A stretch of DNA of 64,000 nt, taken from Methylobacterium isbiliense. GTDB taxonomy: Bacteria; Pseudomonadota; Alphaproteobacteria; Rhizobiales; Beijerinckiaceae. This document shows positions 26,809 to 36,135 of this stretch, one piece after another. Under the pieces are notes generated by a model. It ran no database searches, was not told the DNA's origin, and worked only from the letters and a program-made list of their open reading frames with translations. The position numbers and the translations under genes were made by a program. The stretch lies in contig NZ_BPQQ01000042.1 of the NCBI RefSeq assembly GCF_022179325.1, forward strand, positions 61,748 through 125,747. Direction: 5' to 3'. Every line of letters begins with the position of its first letter. The first letter of the stretch is position 1.

Positions 26809-28710
26809 TCAGCGGCGCCCGCCGGCGGCCCGGCGCGGCATCGGCTCGCCCGCCCCGCCCTCGTCGAACAGCTCCGCGAGCTTCTCGGTCATCACCCCGC
26901 CGAGTTCCTCCGCGTCGATGATCGTGACCGCGCGGCGGTAGTAGCGGGTGACGTCGTGGCCGATGCCGATGGCCAGCAGCTCCACCGGCGAGCGGGTCTC
27001 GATGTCCTCGATGACCCAGCGCAGGTGGCGCTCCAGGTAGTTGCCCGGATTGACCGAGAGGGTGGAATCGTCGACCGGCGCACCGTCCGAGATCACCATC
27101 AGGATGCGGCGCTGCTCGGGACGGCCGAGCAGGCGCTTGTGCGCCCAATCGAGCGCCTCGCCGTCGATGTTCTCCTTGAGCAGGCCCTCGCGCATCATCA
27201 GGCCGAGGTTCTTGCGCGCCCGCCGCCAGGGGGCGTCCGCGGCCTTGTAGACGATGTGGCGCAGGTCGTTGAGGCGCCCCGGAGCAGGGGGCTTGCCGGA
27301 TTGCAGCCAGGATTCGCGCGATTGCCCGCCCTTCCAGGCCCGCGTCGTGAAGCCGAGGATCTCGACCTTGACGCCGCAGCGCTCCAGCGTGCGGGCGAGG
27401 ATGTCGGCGCAGGTCGCCGCCACGGTGATCGGGCGCCCGCGCATCGAGCCCGAATTGTCGAGCAGCAGCGTGACGACCGTGTCGCGGAAATTCGTGTCCT
27501 TCTCCTGCTTGAAGGAGAGGGGCTGAAACGGGTCGATGACGATGCGTGGCAGGCGGGCCGGGTCGAGCTGGCCCTCCTCCAGGTCGAACTCCCAGGCCCG
27601 GTTCTGCTGGGCGAGCAGGCGCCGCTGCAGCCGGTTGGCGAGCCGCCCGACCACGCCCTGCAGGTGGGCGAGCTGCTTGTCGAGGTAGGAGCGCAGGCGC
27701 GTCAGCTCCTCGGCGTCGCACAGATCCTCGGCGTGGATCACCTCGTCGAACTTCGCGGTGTAGACCCGGTAATCCGGCCCCTTGGGCTCGTTCACGCGCT
27801 GGGGCGGCGGGCGCCAGGATTCGGAGGCCTCTTCGGAATCCGCGTCCTCGGCATCGTCCGGCAGCTCGCCCGAAGGCGCGTCGGCGGCCTCGGTGGCGCC
27901 CTCGTCGAGGTCGTCCGAGGCCTCGTCCGAGACCTCGACCTCGGCGCGGTCGCCCTGCGACTGCTGCTCGGCCTCGCCCTCGCCGGCCTGCTGCTCGTTC
28001 TCCTGCGCCTCGTTCTCGTCCTCGCTCTCGTCGTCCTCGGGATCGAGGGGCGCGTCGTCCGCCATGTCGAGGGAGGAGAGGAGGTCGCGCACCGAGCGGG
28101 CGAAGGCGCGCTGGTTCTCGATGCTGCCCAGCAGCCCGTCGAGGTTGCGCCCCGCCCTCTGCTCGATGAAGTCGCGCCACAGCGCCACGACGCGGGTCGC
28201 GGCCTCCGGCGGCTTCTGGCCCGTGAGGCGCTCGCGCACCATCAGGGCGACCGCGTCTTCGAGCGGCGCGTCGGCCCGGTCGGTGATGTCCTCGTACTTG
28301 CCGCCGCGGTGGTAGCGGTCCTCCAGCATCGCCGTGAGGTTGGAGGCCACGCCCGCCATGCGGCGCGAGCCGATCGCCTCGACGCGGGCCTGCTCCACGG
28401 CGTCGAACACCGCCCGGGCCGGGGCGCCCTCGGGGGCGAGGCGGCGGTGGACCGCGGCGTCGTGGCAGGCGAGGCGCAGCGCCATCGAGTCGGCGTGGCC
28501 GCGCAGGATGGCCACCTCCTGGGCGCCGAGCTTGCGCGGCGGCTCGGGCAGCCGCGCCTTGTCGGCGGTCAGGGCCGGCCGGTCGGAGGCGAAGGTGACC
28601 TCGATCTCGGGCTTGCGGGCGATCGCCCGGAGCGTTCCGGCGAGCGAGCGCTTCAGCGGCTCGGCGGCCGGCTCGCGCTTCTCGCCGGGCTTGCGGTTGG
28701 AGATGGCCAT
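26809..28710 (-). CDS. cobT: Cobaltochelatase subunit CobT
   Basis: Large AAA-associated subunit of the aerobic cobaltochelatase that, with CobS and CobN, inserts cobalt into hydrogenobyrinate a,c-diamide. 633 residues. A helical N-terminal domain is followed by a strongly acidic linker (about residues 215-300, with runs such as [15 protein letters not shown]). The C-terminal von Willebrand A domain has the metal-ion site DNSGSMRG. The acidic linker is typical of CobT. Upstream are the DUF29 gene (4 nt gap) and cobS, forming one operon. cobN is not in the window. Confidence 0.96.
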   Translation of the reverse strand: MAISNRKPGEKREPAAEPLKRSLAGTLRAIARKPEIEVTFASDRPALTADKARLPEPPRKLGAQEVAILRGHADSMALRLACHDAAVHRRLAPEGAPARAVFDAVEQARVEAIGSRRMAGVASNLTAMLEDRYHRGGKYEDITDRADAPLEDAVALMVRERLTGQKPPEAATRVVALWRDFIEQRAGRNLDGLLGSIENQRAFARSVRDLLSSLDMADDAPLDPEDDESEDENEAQENEQQAGEGEAEQQSQGDRAEVEVSDEASDDLDEGATEAADAPSGELPDDAEDADSEEASESWRPPPQRVNEPKGPDYRVYTAKFDEVIHAEDLCDAEELTRLRSYLDKQLAHLQGVVGRLANRLQRRLLAQQNRAWEFDLEEGQLDPARLPRIVIDPFQPLSFKQEKDTNFRDTVVTLLLDNSGSMRGRPITVAATCADILARTLERCGVKVEILGFTTRAWKGGQSRESWLQSGKPPAPGRLNDLRHIVYKAADAPWRRARKNLGLMMREGLLKENIDGEALDWAHKRLLGRPEQRRILMVISDGAPVDDSTLSVNPGNYLERHLRWVIEDIETRSPVELLAIGIGHDVTRYYRRAVTIIDAEELGGVMTEKLAELFDEGGAGEPMPRRAAGGRR

Positions 28711-28714
28711 CCGG

Positions 28715-29209
28715 CTACTTCTTCACGGAATCGAGGTCGAAGGGACGCTCCAGCAGGTCGTCCCAGGTGTAGGGGCAGCCGTCCGGAAAATCCTCCGGCT
28801 GGAGATGGGTCTCGTCGGCGGCCCAGAGGCGCGCTTCCTCGTAGGCTTCCGCGAGGGCGGCCTCGCGGCGGGGCTTCAGGCTGGGATTGTCCTCGATCAG
28901 GCGGGCGAAGCGCCGACGCTGCTCGCGGATCGAGTAGATCCAGCTCGGCGTGCGGTGTTCGGGCTGCTGGTCCCACTTCAGCATGTGCATGACCAGCACC
29001 CGCAGGATGCTGTGCAGCTTCGCGAGCTGGCTCTTGCCCAAGCTCTCAAGCTCCTCGGCGACGTTCTCCGCGTCGACATCCTCGAAGTGCCGGGCGCGGA
29101 TCAGCGCCGCCTGCTCCAGCGCCCACCGGTAGGTGTCCCGCTCGTAGACGGCCCGATCCCCGGCGGGATCGGCCTCGTCGCGCCTCTCCTTCAGGACCGG
29201 ATCCGCCAT
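28715..29209 (-). CDS. DUF29 family protein inserted between cobS and cobT
   Basis: A 164-residue soluble helical protein of the DUF29 family: [51 protein letters not shown] and a C-terminal [10 protein letters not shown] are the family blocks. It sits 13 nt after cobS and 4 nt before cobT, so it is transcribed and probably translated with them. DUF29 proteins are common in cyanobacteria and alphaproteobacteria with no known biochemistry. Whether it helps the chelatase or is simply a passenger gene is not known. Confidence 0.88.
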   Translation of the reverse strand: MADPVLKERRDEADPAGDRAVYERDTYRWALEQAALIRARHFEDVDAENVAEELESLGKSQLAKLHSILRVLVMHMLKWDQQPEHRTPSWIYSIREQRRRFARLIEDNPSLKPRREAALAEAYEEARLWAADETHLQPEDFPDGCPYTWDDLLERPFDLDSVKK

Positions 29210-29222
29210 CGGGGCACCTCGG

Positions 29223-30206
29223 TCAGCTCAGCGCGACGTTGACCGCGCTCTCCGGCAACTCCTTGCCGAAGGAGCGCTGGTAGAACTCGGCCACCAGCGC
29301 GCGCTCCAGCTCGTCGCACTTGTTGAGGAAGGTGACCCGGAAGGCGAAGCCGATGTCGTTGAAGATGTCGGCGTTCTCCGCCCAGGTGATCACCGTGCGC
29401 GGGCTCATCACGGTCGAGAGGTCGCCGTTGATGAAGGCGTTGCGGGTGAGGTCGGCGACGCGGACCATCTTGTTGACGATGTCGCGCCCGCCCTCGGTCC
29501 GGTAATGCGTCGCCTTGGACAGGACGATGTCGACCTCGCGGTCGTGCGGCAGGTAGTTGAGCGTGGTGACGATCGACCAGCGGTCCATCTGGCCCTGGTT
29601 GATCTGCTGCGTGCCGTGATAGAGACCGGAGGTGTCCCCCAGGCCCACGGTGTTCGCGGTAGCGAAGAGGCGGAAGCCCGGATGGGGCCGGATCACGCGC
29701 TTCTGGTCGAGGAGCGTCAAGCGGCCGGAGACCTCCAGCACGCGCTGGATCACGAACATCACGTCGGGGCGGCCCGCGTCGTACTCGTCGAACACCAGCG
29801 CCACGTTGTTCTGCAGCGCCCAGGGCAGGATGCCGTCCTGGAAGGCCGTGACCTGCTTGCCCTCCTTGAGGACGATGGCGTCCTTGCCGACAAGGTCGAT
29901 GCGGGAGACGTGGCTGTCGAGGTTGATGCGCACGCACGGCCAGTTGAGGCGCGCCGCCACCTGCTCGACATGGGTCGACTTGCCGGTGCCGTGATAGCCG
30001 GTGATCATCACCCGGCGGTTCCTGGCGAAGCCGGCCAGGATGGCGAGCGTGGTGTCGCGGTCGAAGATGTAGTCCGGATCGAGGTCGGGAACGTGCTCGT
30101 CGGTCTCCGAGAAGGCGGGCACTTCGAGGTTCGAGTCGATCCCGAACACTTGGCGCACGGACACCTTCATGTCCGGAAGGGCGGCTGGTCTGTCTTCAGA
30201 GAGCAT
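29223..30206 (-). CDS. cobS: Cobaltochelatase subunit CobS
   Basis: AAA+ ATPase of the aerobic cobaltochelatase, 327 residues. Walker A is GYHGTGKST, Walker B is [10 protein letters not shown], and the sensor/arginine-finger region follows [11 protein letters not shown]. It forms a ring with CobT that powers cobalt insertion by CobN. The ATG at 30206 was chosen because [20 protein letters not shown] matches the family N-terminus; an upstream in-frame start at 30233 adds nine residues. A J-domain protein gene lies 204 nt upstream in the same direction. Confidence 0.96.
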   Translation of the reverse strand: MLSEDRPAALPDMKVSVRQVFGIDSNLEVPAFSETDEHVPDLDPDYIFDRDTTLAILAGFARNRRVMITGYHGTGKSTHVEQVAARLNWPCVRINLDSHVSRIDLVGKDAIVLKEGKQVTAFQDGILPWALQNNVALVFDEYDAGRPDVMFVIQRVLEVSGRLTLLDQKRVIRPHPGFRLFATANTVGLGDTSGLYHGTQQINQGQMDRWSIVTTLNYLPHDREVDIVLSKATHYRTEGGRDIVNKMVRVADLTRNAFINGDLSTVMSPRTVITWAENADIFNDIGFAFRVTFLNKCDELERALVAEFYQRSFGKELPESAVNVALS

Positions 30207-30410
30207 ACGGGGCCTCGTCGGGGCAGGGGCCACGGAGGCGGCCCACTGCGGATGTCGCGACGGCGCGGAGGTGCCGGCTGGCGCCGCCTTCCTTATCGTT
30301 CTGGGGGAGCCGGCGCAAACGTGCCAACGACCCCGATATAGGATACCGGCAATCCTTTTCGACCCCCGCCGCCGCAGGGCCGATGCGAGTTCCGTGCCTG
30401 GCGGCGTGCC

Positions 30411-31049
30411 TCAGCACAGGCCGGCGGCGCGCAGCGTGTCGTGCGCCCGGATGATGTCGCGCAGCCGGTCCTCGAAGGAGCGGTCGCCGCCGTTGGCGTC
30501 CGGGTGGAAGCGCTTCACCAGCACCTTGTACTGCGCCTTGATGGCGGCCGCGTCCGCGCTCTCGTCGAGCCCCATCACGTCGAGGGCCTTGCGCACCGGC
30601 GCCGAGTGGCGCGGGCGCGGCGGCTCCGCCCGCTTTGCCCCGGGGCGGTCGGGCGCGACGCCGGCCGCGCGCAGGATGCCCAGGGGATCGACGTAGTCCC
30701 AGTCGCGGTTCCCCGCGGCGGGCTTGGCGCCCGGGCTCGCGGCCTCGCGCGCGGCGCCGTTCACGCCCATCGCCCAGGTCGGCCGGTGGCCGATCACCGC
30801 GTCCTTCTGGAAGGCCTGCACGGCCGCGTCGTTCATGCCCGCGAAGTAATTGTAGGAGGCGTTGTACTCGCGCACGTGCTCCATGCAGAAGCGCCAGTAC
30901 TGGCCCTCCTGCCGGCGGCCCTTCGGGGCGCGGTGGAGCCCCGGCTGCGTGCAGCCCGGCCGCTCGCAGGCGGGTCCGGTCGACCCCGCGGCGTCCTCGC
31001 AGGTCGGCTTGATGCGGATGCGGTCGAACAGGGGCGAGTTGAGATCCAT
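30411..31049 (-). CDS. J-domain (DnaJ-like) protein upstream of cobST
   Basis: A 212-residue protein with a C-terminal J domain (about 150-212) that keeps the HPD tripeptide in KRFHPDANGGD, so it should stimulate an Hsp70 ATPase. The N-terminal half has a Cys/His-rich patch (CERPGCTQPGLH ... FCMEHVREYN) that may bind zinc. It lacks the Gly/Phe and zinc-finger domains of true DnaJ. To my recollection the same order (J protein, cobS, cobT, with bolA divergent) recurs in Hyphomicrobiales. Start at 31049 places DLNSPLFDRIRI first, as in relatives. Confidence 0.87.
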   Translation of the reverse strand: MDLNSPLFDRIRIKPTCEDAAGSTGPACERPGCTQPGLHRAPKGRRQEGQYWRFCMEHVREYNASYNYFAGMNDAAVQAFQKDAVIGHRPTWAMGVNGAAREAASPGAKPAAGNRDWDYVDPLGILRAAGVAPDRPGAKRAEPPRPRHSAPVRKALDVMGLDESADAAAIKAQYKVLVKRFHPDANGGDRSFEDRLRDIIRAHDTLRAAGLC

Positions 31050-31182
31050 GGTCAGGCGATTATGAGGGGGCTCGGCCGGGGCACAAGGGCGTCGGGCCTG
31101 ATGCCGCAGGCCGGACGGAACGGATTGACACGGGCGCCGTCGGCGCTCGCGGGATCCGGTCCCCGGGAGAGGACGAATCCGG

Positions 31183-31467
31183 ATGGCATTGAGCAACTGG
31201 ATCAGGACGACGCTGGAGGACGGCTTGCGGCCGACCGCGCTCAGCGTGGTGGACGAATCCCACCAGCATGCCGGGCATGCCGGCTGGCGGGAGGGCGGGG
31301 AGACCCATTTCCGACTGGATGTGGTGTCGGCGGCCTTCGAAGGAAAGAGCCGCGTCGAGCGTCACCGGATCGTCAACGCGCTCCTGGCCGAGGCCTTCAC
31401 GCGCGGCCTGCACGCCCTGGCGCTCCGGGCGCGGACGCCGGCGGAGGCGGGCCGGGATCCGGGGTGA
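31183..31467 (+). CDS. BolA family protein
   Basis: A 94-residue BolA protein. The family core is VVDESHQHAGHAGWREGGETHF followed by FEGKSRVERHRIVNALLAEAF; the conserved histidines support Fe-S binding together with monothiol glutaredoxins. Start 31183 has GAGAGGACGAA upstream. It is divergent from the J-domain gene. Its 3' end overlaps the convergent MFS gene tail-to-tail by 71 nt, so the last about 23 residues are encoded opposite the transporter's disordered C-terminus. Confidence 0.9.
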   Translation: MALSNWIRTTLEDGLRPTALSVVDESHQHAGHAGWREGGETHFRLDVVSAAFEGKSRVERHRIVNALLAEAFTRGLHALALRARTPAEAGRDPG

Positions 31468-32653
31468 GGCTTCCCAGGGCGGGCGCCCGCGGCGCCCGGA
31501 CGTAGACGGCGCTCGCGGCCAGCAGCGCGAGCCCGAAGGCGAGGAAGAGGCGCCCGTACAGGCTCGCCGGGTCGAGGGCCTCGGCGTTGAGCACGAAGGC
31601 GGCCGAGAGCGCCTGCGCGGCGCTGGCGCCTCCCATGAACAGGATGTTCATGAACGAGACGCCGCGCCCGAGCAGGTGCGCCGGCAGGAAGCGCCGGGCA
31701 TGCGCCATCAGGATGGCGTAGCTCAGGCCCGCCCCGCCGATCAGCGCGAGGAGCGCCACCGCGAGCGGCGCCGAGGCGCCGCCGAGGAGGCCGAGCGCCA
31801 GGAAGGCCAGCGCCGTGACGAGGCAGCCGGCGAGCGCCGTCGCCTTGGGGTCGCGCACCAGCCGCTCCAGCGGCCCGTAGGCGATGCCCCCGAGCGCCAT
31901 GGCGGCGCTCATCGCCAGCGCGCCGTGCCCGCGCGCCAGCGCGTCGAAGCCGTGCACGCTGCCGAGATACGACCCGACCCAGAGCGAGCGCGTGGCGATC
32001 ACCACCGCGTAGCTGACGAACACCACCGGGAAGATCGGCCAGAGCGGGCGCATCGCCGCGACGGTGAGATAGCCGCGCAGGAACGAGGTCCGCCCGGGCT
32101 CGGCGAGGCGCGGCGGGTCGCGGATCAGCCCCAGGATCAGCAGCGCGCTCAGCGCCGTGACCCCGGCGAGCCCGGCGAGGATCGGCCGCCAGCCGAACGC
32201 CTGCGTGGCGAGCGCGAGCGGCGTCGAGCCGAGCAGGTCCCCCGCCGTGCCGAGCCCGATCATCAGGGAGGACAGCATGGCGAAGCGCTCGGGCGGGTAG
32301 AGCCGCCCGAACAGGTAGAGGCTGCCCATCAGGGCGGGCGCGCAGCCGAACCCGATCAGCGCCATCGCGGTCAGGCCGGCCGCGAAGCCCTGCGCGACGC
32401 AGAGCAGCGCCGTGCCGCAGGCCGCCAGCATCAAGAGCCCCGCCACCGTGCGGCGCGGCCCGAACCGGTCGAGCCACAGCCCGCTCGGCACCTGGCCCAG
32501 CGCGAAGGCCAGGAACCACGCGGCGGAGAGGAGCGCGAGGTCCGAGGCCGAGAGGCCGAGGTCGTGCCCGAGATCGGGCGCGACCATGGCCAGGAACCCG
32601 CGGTCGAACTGGCTGATCGTGTAGGCGAGGAGCAGGAGGAGGAAGGCCGTCAC
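31397..32653 (-). CDS. Major facilitator superfamily transporter
   Basis: A 418-residue inner-membrane transporter with 12 predicted spans. The loop 2-3 signature appears as GLWLDRFGPRRTV. The protein starts directly with a membrane span (MTAFLLLLLAYTISQFDRGF), where DR is a common MFS opening. The C-terminus is a Pro/Ala/Gly-rich tail that overlaps the bolA gene. Substrate cannot be predicted. A thiolase gene lies upstream on the same strand with a gap of 40 nt, so the two may be co-transcribed. Confidence 0.85.
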   Translation of the reverse strand: MTAFLLLLLAYTISQFDRGFLAMVAPDLGHDLGLSASDLALLSAAWFLAFALGQVPSGLWLDRFGPRRTVAGLLMLAACGTALLCVAQGFAAGLTAMALIGFGCAPALMGSLYLFGRLYPPERFAMLSSLMIGLGTAGDLLGSTPLALATQAFGWRPILAGLAGVTALSALLILGLIRDPPRLAEPGRTSFLRGYLTVAAMRPLWPIFPVVFVSYAVVIATRSLWVGSYLGSVHGFDALARGHGALAMSAAMALGGIAYGPLERLVRDPKATALAGCLVTALAFLALGLLGGASAPLAVALLALIGGAGLSYAILMAHARRFLPAHLLGRGVSFMNILFMGGASAAQALSAAFVLNAEALDPASLYGRLFLAFGLALLAASAVYVRAPRAPALGSLTPDPGPPPPASAPGAPGRAGRA

Positions 32654-32693
32654 GGCCGGCGTGCCGGGCGGCGCGCCCGGCCTCCGGATGGGC

Positions 32694-33860
32694 CTACTTG
32701 ATGCGCTCCAGCACGCTGACGTAGTTCGCCACCGCGACGCCGCCCATGTTGAACACCCCGGCCAGCGTCGCGCCCGGGATCTGCATCCCGCCGGCCTCGT
32801 CGCAGAGCTGCATCGCCGAGAGCGCGTGCATCGACACGCCGGTGGCGCCGATCGGGTGGCCCTTGGCCTTGAGCCCGCCGGAGGCGTTCACCGGCAGCTT
32901 GCCGTCCTTGCGGGTCCAGCCCTCGCGGATCGCATCGGCGCCGCGGCCCTCGGGCGTGAGGCCCATCGCCTCGTACTCGATGAGTTCGGCCACCGTGAAG
33001 CAATCGTGCGTCTCGACCAGCGAGAGATCGTCGAGGGTGATCCCGGCGCGCCCGAGGGCCTGCGCCCAGGCCGCCGCGCAGCCCTCGAAGCGCAGCACGT
33101 CGCGCTTCGACATCGGCAGGAAGTCCTGCGCGTGGGCAGTCGACCGGAAGGCGACGGCGCGGCGCATGCGCAGGGCCGTCTCGGTGTCGGCGAGCACCAG
33201 CGCGGCGGCGCCGTCCGACACGAGCGAGCAGTCGGTGCGCTTCAGGGGGCCGGCGACGAAGGGGTTCTTCTCGGATTCCGTGCGGCAGAAGTCGAAGCCG
33301 AGGTCCTTGCGCATCTGCGCGTAGGGATTGGCGACGCCGTTCTGGTGGTTCTTGGCCGCGATCATCGCCAGCGCGTCGGACTGGTCGCCGTGGCGCTGGA
33401 AGTAGCGGGCCGCGATGCCGCCGAACACGCCCGCGAAGCCCGCCGGCGTGTCGCCGTCCTCCGGCAGGTAGGAGGCCTTGAGGAGGTTCGCGCCGATCTG
33501 CGGACCCGGCGTGCGCGTCATCTGCTCGACGCCGACCACCAGCACCACCCGGGCGCGCTTGGCCTCGATGGTCTTGATGCCCTGGTGGACCGCCGCCGAG
33601 CCGGTGGCGCAGGCATTCTCGACGCGCGTCGCGGGCTTGAAGCGGAAGCCGTCATCGGCCTGCAGCACCAGCGAGGCGGTGAAGTCCTGGGGCGAGAAGC
33701 CGGCATTGAAGTGCCCGAGCACGATCTCGTCGACGTCCGAGGCCCCGATCCCCGCATGCGCCAGGGCCTCTCCGGCCACGCGCACCACGAGGCTCTCGAC
33801 GGTCTCGGCGTCGTGCTTGCCGAACGGCGTGTGGCTCCAGCCGACGATGCAGGCGGTCAT
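32694..33860 (-). CDS. Thiolase family acetyl-CoA acetyltransferase
   Basis: Cytosolic thiolase of 388 residues. The nucleophilic cysteine is in ENACATGSAAVHQGI (about residue 89), and the C-terminal catalytic block is GGLKAKGHPIGATGVSMHA. The sequence is of the SCP2/thiolase-like type rather than the classical PhaA/FadA type, judged by THDCFTVAELIEYEAMG in place of the NEAF block. Start 33860 follows GGGAGGAG. Its reaction, thiolysis or condensation of a 3-ketoacyl-CoA, is inferred from the fold only; the substrate is unknown. Confidence 0.87.
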   Translation of the reverse strand: MTACIVGWSHTPFGKHDAETVESLVVRVAGEALAHAGIGASDVDEIVLGHFNAGFSPQDFTASLVLQADDGFRFKPATRVENACATGSAAVHQGIKTIEAKRARVVLVVGVEQMTRTPGPQIGANLLKASYLPEDGDTPAGFAGVFGGIAARYFQRHGDQSDALAMIAAKNHQNGVANPYAQMRKDLGFDFCRTESEKNPFVAGPLKRTDCSLVSDGAAALVLADTETALRMRRAVAFRSTAHAQDFLPMSKRDVLRFEGCAAAWAQALGRAGITLDDLSLVETHDCFTVAELIEYEAMGLTPEGRGADAIREGWTRKDGKLPVNASGGLKAKGHPIGATGVSMHALSAMQLCDEAGGMQIPGATLAGVFNMGGVAVANYVSVLERIK

Positions 33861-33948
33861 GGCGCGGTCTCCTCCCGGCGGCCTCTCGCGGCCGCTGCGC
33901 GTGCTTGGGTTCCTTTTGCGCGAGGGCGCCCCCCGGCACAAGCGCGCC

Positions 33949-34650
33949 TCAGGCAGCCCTGAACCGCGCGTAGCCCTGGGCGCGCAGCGTGCAGGCCGGG
34001 CAGGTGCCGCAGCCGTGGCCCCAGGCGTGGCGCTGGCCCCGCTCGCCGAGGTAGCAGGTGTGGCTCTCCTCCACGATGAGATCGACCAGCGCCGCCCCGC
34101 CGAGATCCTGCGCCAGGCGCCATGTCTGCGCCTTGTCGAGCCACATCAGCGGCGTGTGCAGCACGAAGCGGCGCTCCATGCCGAGGTTGAGGGCGACCTG
34201 CAGCGCCTTGATGGTGTCGTCGCGGCAGTCGGGATAGCCCGAATAATCCGTCTCGCACATGCCCCCCACGAGATGCCGCAGGCCCCGCCGGTAGGCGAGC
34301 GCCGCCGCGAAGGTGAGGAAGACGAGGTTGCGGCCGGGCACGAAGGTGTTGGGCAGCCCGTTCACCGCGAACGCGATGGCGCCGTCGCGGGTGAGCGCGG
34401 TCTCGGAGATGTCGCCCAGCACCCCGAGCGGCAGGGTATGGTCCGGCCCGAGCCGCGCCGCCCAATCCGGATCGAGATCGGCAAGCCCCGCCCGCAGCCG
34501 CTCCCGGCAGTCGAGTTCGATCCGGTGGCGCTGGCCGTAATCGAAGCCGAGCGTCTCGACGCGCGCGAAGCGGTCGAGCGCCCAGGCGAGGCAGGTCGCC
34601 GAATCCTGCCCGCCGGAGAAGAGCACCAGCGCGCCCTCGGTGTCGTCCAT
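33949..34650 (-). CDS. queC: 7-cyano-7-deazaguanine synthase QueC
   Basis: ATP-dependent enzyme of 233 residues converting 7-carboxy-7-deazaguanine plus ammonia to preQ0, in queuosine synthesis. PP-loop motif [12 protein letters not shown] lies at the N-terminus, and the zinc-binding cysteines are CYLGERG plus GCGTCPAC at the C-terminus. It is the last gene of the queE-queD-queC group on the minus strand, 120 nt after queD. Confidence 0.95.
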   Translation of the reverse strand: MDDTEGALVLFSGGQDSATCLAWALDRFARVETLGFDYGQRHRIELDCRERLRAGLADLDPDWAARLGPDHTLPLGVLGDISETALTRDGAIAFAVNGLPNTFVPGRNLVFLTFAAALAYRRGLRHLVGGMCETDYSGYPDCRDDTIKALQVALNLGMERRFVLHTPLMWLDKAQTWRLAQDLGGAALVDLIVEESHTCYLGERGQRHAWGHGCGTCPACTLRAQGYARFRAA

Positions 34651-34770
34651 CGTCCCTCTCCCGACACGGGGGTTCGGCCCGGGCTCCCGGCGCGGCGGCT
34701 CGCAGGGTCCGTCACGGCGGCGCCGGCCGGATCCCCTCGTCCAGCAAGCCGGATGCCGGCCGCTTCGGCC

Positions 34771-35127
34771 TCACGCCCCGGTATACTCCGCCCACGACAT
34801 CGGCGTCTCGAACACCTTGACGGAGGACAGCGCCGGCAGGGCAGGGCGGGCGCGGTCCCAGATCCAGATGGCGATGTGCTCGGCCGTGGGATTCTCCAGC
34901 CCCGGCACCTCGTTGAGGCAATGGTGGTCGAGCCGGGCGAGGAGCGGCGCGAAGGCGCTCTCGACGTCGAAGAAGTCGACCACCCAGCCGGTGTGCGGGT
35001 CGACCGGCCCGTCGAGCTGCAGCTCCACCCGGTAGGAATGGCCGTGCATCCGGTGGCAGCGGTGGGTCTCGGGCACGTTCGGCAGCCGGTGGGCGGCCTC
35101 GAACGTGAAGGCCTGGGTGATCTTCAT
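34771..35127 (-). CDS. queD: 6-carboxytetrahydropterin synthase QueD
   Basis: A 118-residue enzyme converting dihydroneopterin triphosphate to 6-carboxytetrahydropterin, the second step of queuosine synthesis. Zinc histidines are in FEAAHRL and MHGHSYRVEL, and the catalytic cysteine is in THRCHRMHG. The family-typical C-terminal YVGA-like residues appear as EYTGA. It is placed between queE (81 nt upstream) and queC. Confidence 0.95.
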   Translation of the reverse strand: MKITQAFTFEAAHRLPNVPETHRCHRMHGHSYRVELQLDGPVDPHTGWVVDFFDVESAFAPLLARLDHHCLNEVPGLENPTAEHIAIWIWDRARPALPALSSVKVFETPMSWAEYTGA

Positions 35128-35208
35128 GGGCCGATGTCGTCGGTGGGGCGCGGTCCCCGCGCGGTCGGGAGCCCCATAGCATCACCCCCGCGCCGGCCGA
35201 AACCGCGC

Positions 35209-35841
35209 TCAGGGAATGCCGATCATCTTGTGGGTCTGGAGGCTCAGCCGCCAGCGGGCGTCGCGCAGGCAATGGGCGACCGCGGCCCGGGTGTGCGCGG
35301 CCCGGTCCGGCCCGTCCATCGGCTGGAGCCAGAAATGCCGGAAGTCGAGCCCCGCCACGTCCTCGGGCGAGAGCCCGGCCTGGGGGTAGACGAGCTTCAG
35401 CTCGTGCCCGCGGGTGAGCCGCAAGGGAGCGCCCGCCTTGGGGCTGACGCAGATCCAGTCGATGCCCTCGGGCGCCTCCTGGGTGCCGTTGGTCTCGACG
35501 GCGGTCTCGAACCCGCGCGCGCGCACCGCGGCGAGCAGGGGGGCGTCGAGCTGCAGCAGCGGCTCGCCCCCGGTGAACACCACGTAGCGCCCGCTCGCGC
35601 CGCCGCCCCAGGCCGCCGCGATGGCCTCTGCCAGCGCCTCGGCCTGCGCGAAGCGGCCGCCGCCGGGGCCGTCGGTGCCCACGAAATCGGTGTCGCAGAA
35701 GCGGCAGACCGCCTCGGCCCGGTCAGCTTCGCGCCCGCTCCACAGGTTGCAGCCGGTAAAGCGGCAGAACACGGCGGATCGGCCCGCCTGGGCGCCCTCG
35801 CCCTGCAGGGTGTGGAAGATCTCCTTGACGGCGTAGCTCAT
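35209..35841 (-). CDS. queE: 7-carboxy-7-deazaguanine synthase QueE
   Basis: Radical-SAM enzyme of 210 residues that forms 7-carboxy-7-deazaguanine. The [4Fe-4S]-binding cysteines follow a CX14CX2C pattern (GCNLWSG ... VCRFCDTDF) instead of the usual CX3CX2C, as described for the Burkholderia-type QueE. GGEPLLQ is the SAM-binding GGE motif. Start 35841 gives the conserved MSYAVKEIFHTLQGEG. It is the first gene of the que group and divergent from the carboxypeptidase gene; no preQ1 aptamer was recognised upstream. Confidence 0.94.
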   Translation of the reverse strand: MSYAVKEIFHTLQGEGAQAGRSAVFCRFTGCNLWSGREADRAEAVCRFCDTDFVGTDGPGGGRFAQAEALAEAIAAAWGGGASGRYVVFTGGEPLLQLDAPLLAAVRARGFETAVETNGTQEAPEGIDWICVSPKAGAPLRLTRGHELKLVYPQAGLSPEDVAGLDFRHFWLQPMDGPDRAAHTRAAVAHCLRDARWRLSLQTHKMIGIP

Positions 35842-36077
35842 CGGGTCTCCGGCCCGGGGCCTGATCCGGGAACGTCCTGCCCTGCCAGATGGGGAGCCTC
35901 GCGCGCAACCGCATCCCGCCGCGGCCTGTGTGCGGCGCAGGTGCGCGGCGGCACGCCGCCATGCTCCCGCCACGGATCGCGCGTTGAAGCGTGGTGCGGC
36001 GATGCTGTCAAAAGCGTCGCCATTGCCCTACACTTGCGGTCGGACGGCCGTACGGTGCCGCCGTGGCGGCGCGCAAT

Positions 36078-36134
36078 CCGGAGCCCGACGGGCCGGAGCG
36101 CGCCGGGCGCCGTGTGGAACCGGAGCCCGACGGG
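36078..36134 (+). repeat. 15-bp direct repeats just upstream of the carboxypeptidase start
   Basis: CCGGAGCCCGACGGG occurs at 36078-36092 and again at 36120-36134, ending one base before the ATG at 36136. The copies are 42 nt apart. Each carries the GGAG that could serve as ribosome-binding site, so this may be a duplicated leader segment. No regulatory role is established. Confidence 0.7.
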
Positions 36135-36135
36135 G

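Noticed and set aside
35842-36077. Possible preQ1 riboswitch upstream of queE
   Set aside because: Neither the preQ1-I tail (A-rich loop with a short pseudoknot) nor the type II layout could be recognised.
33478-36135. Open frame of nearly 900 codons before the carboxypeptidase start, on the plus strand
   Set aside because: It is antisense to thiolase, queC, queD and queE, whose motifs are complete. The product is low-complexity Arg/Pro/Ala sequence typical of GC-rich shadow frames; only its end is the real carboxypeptidase.
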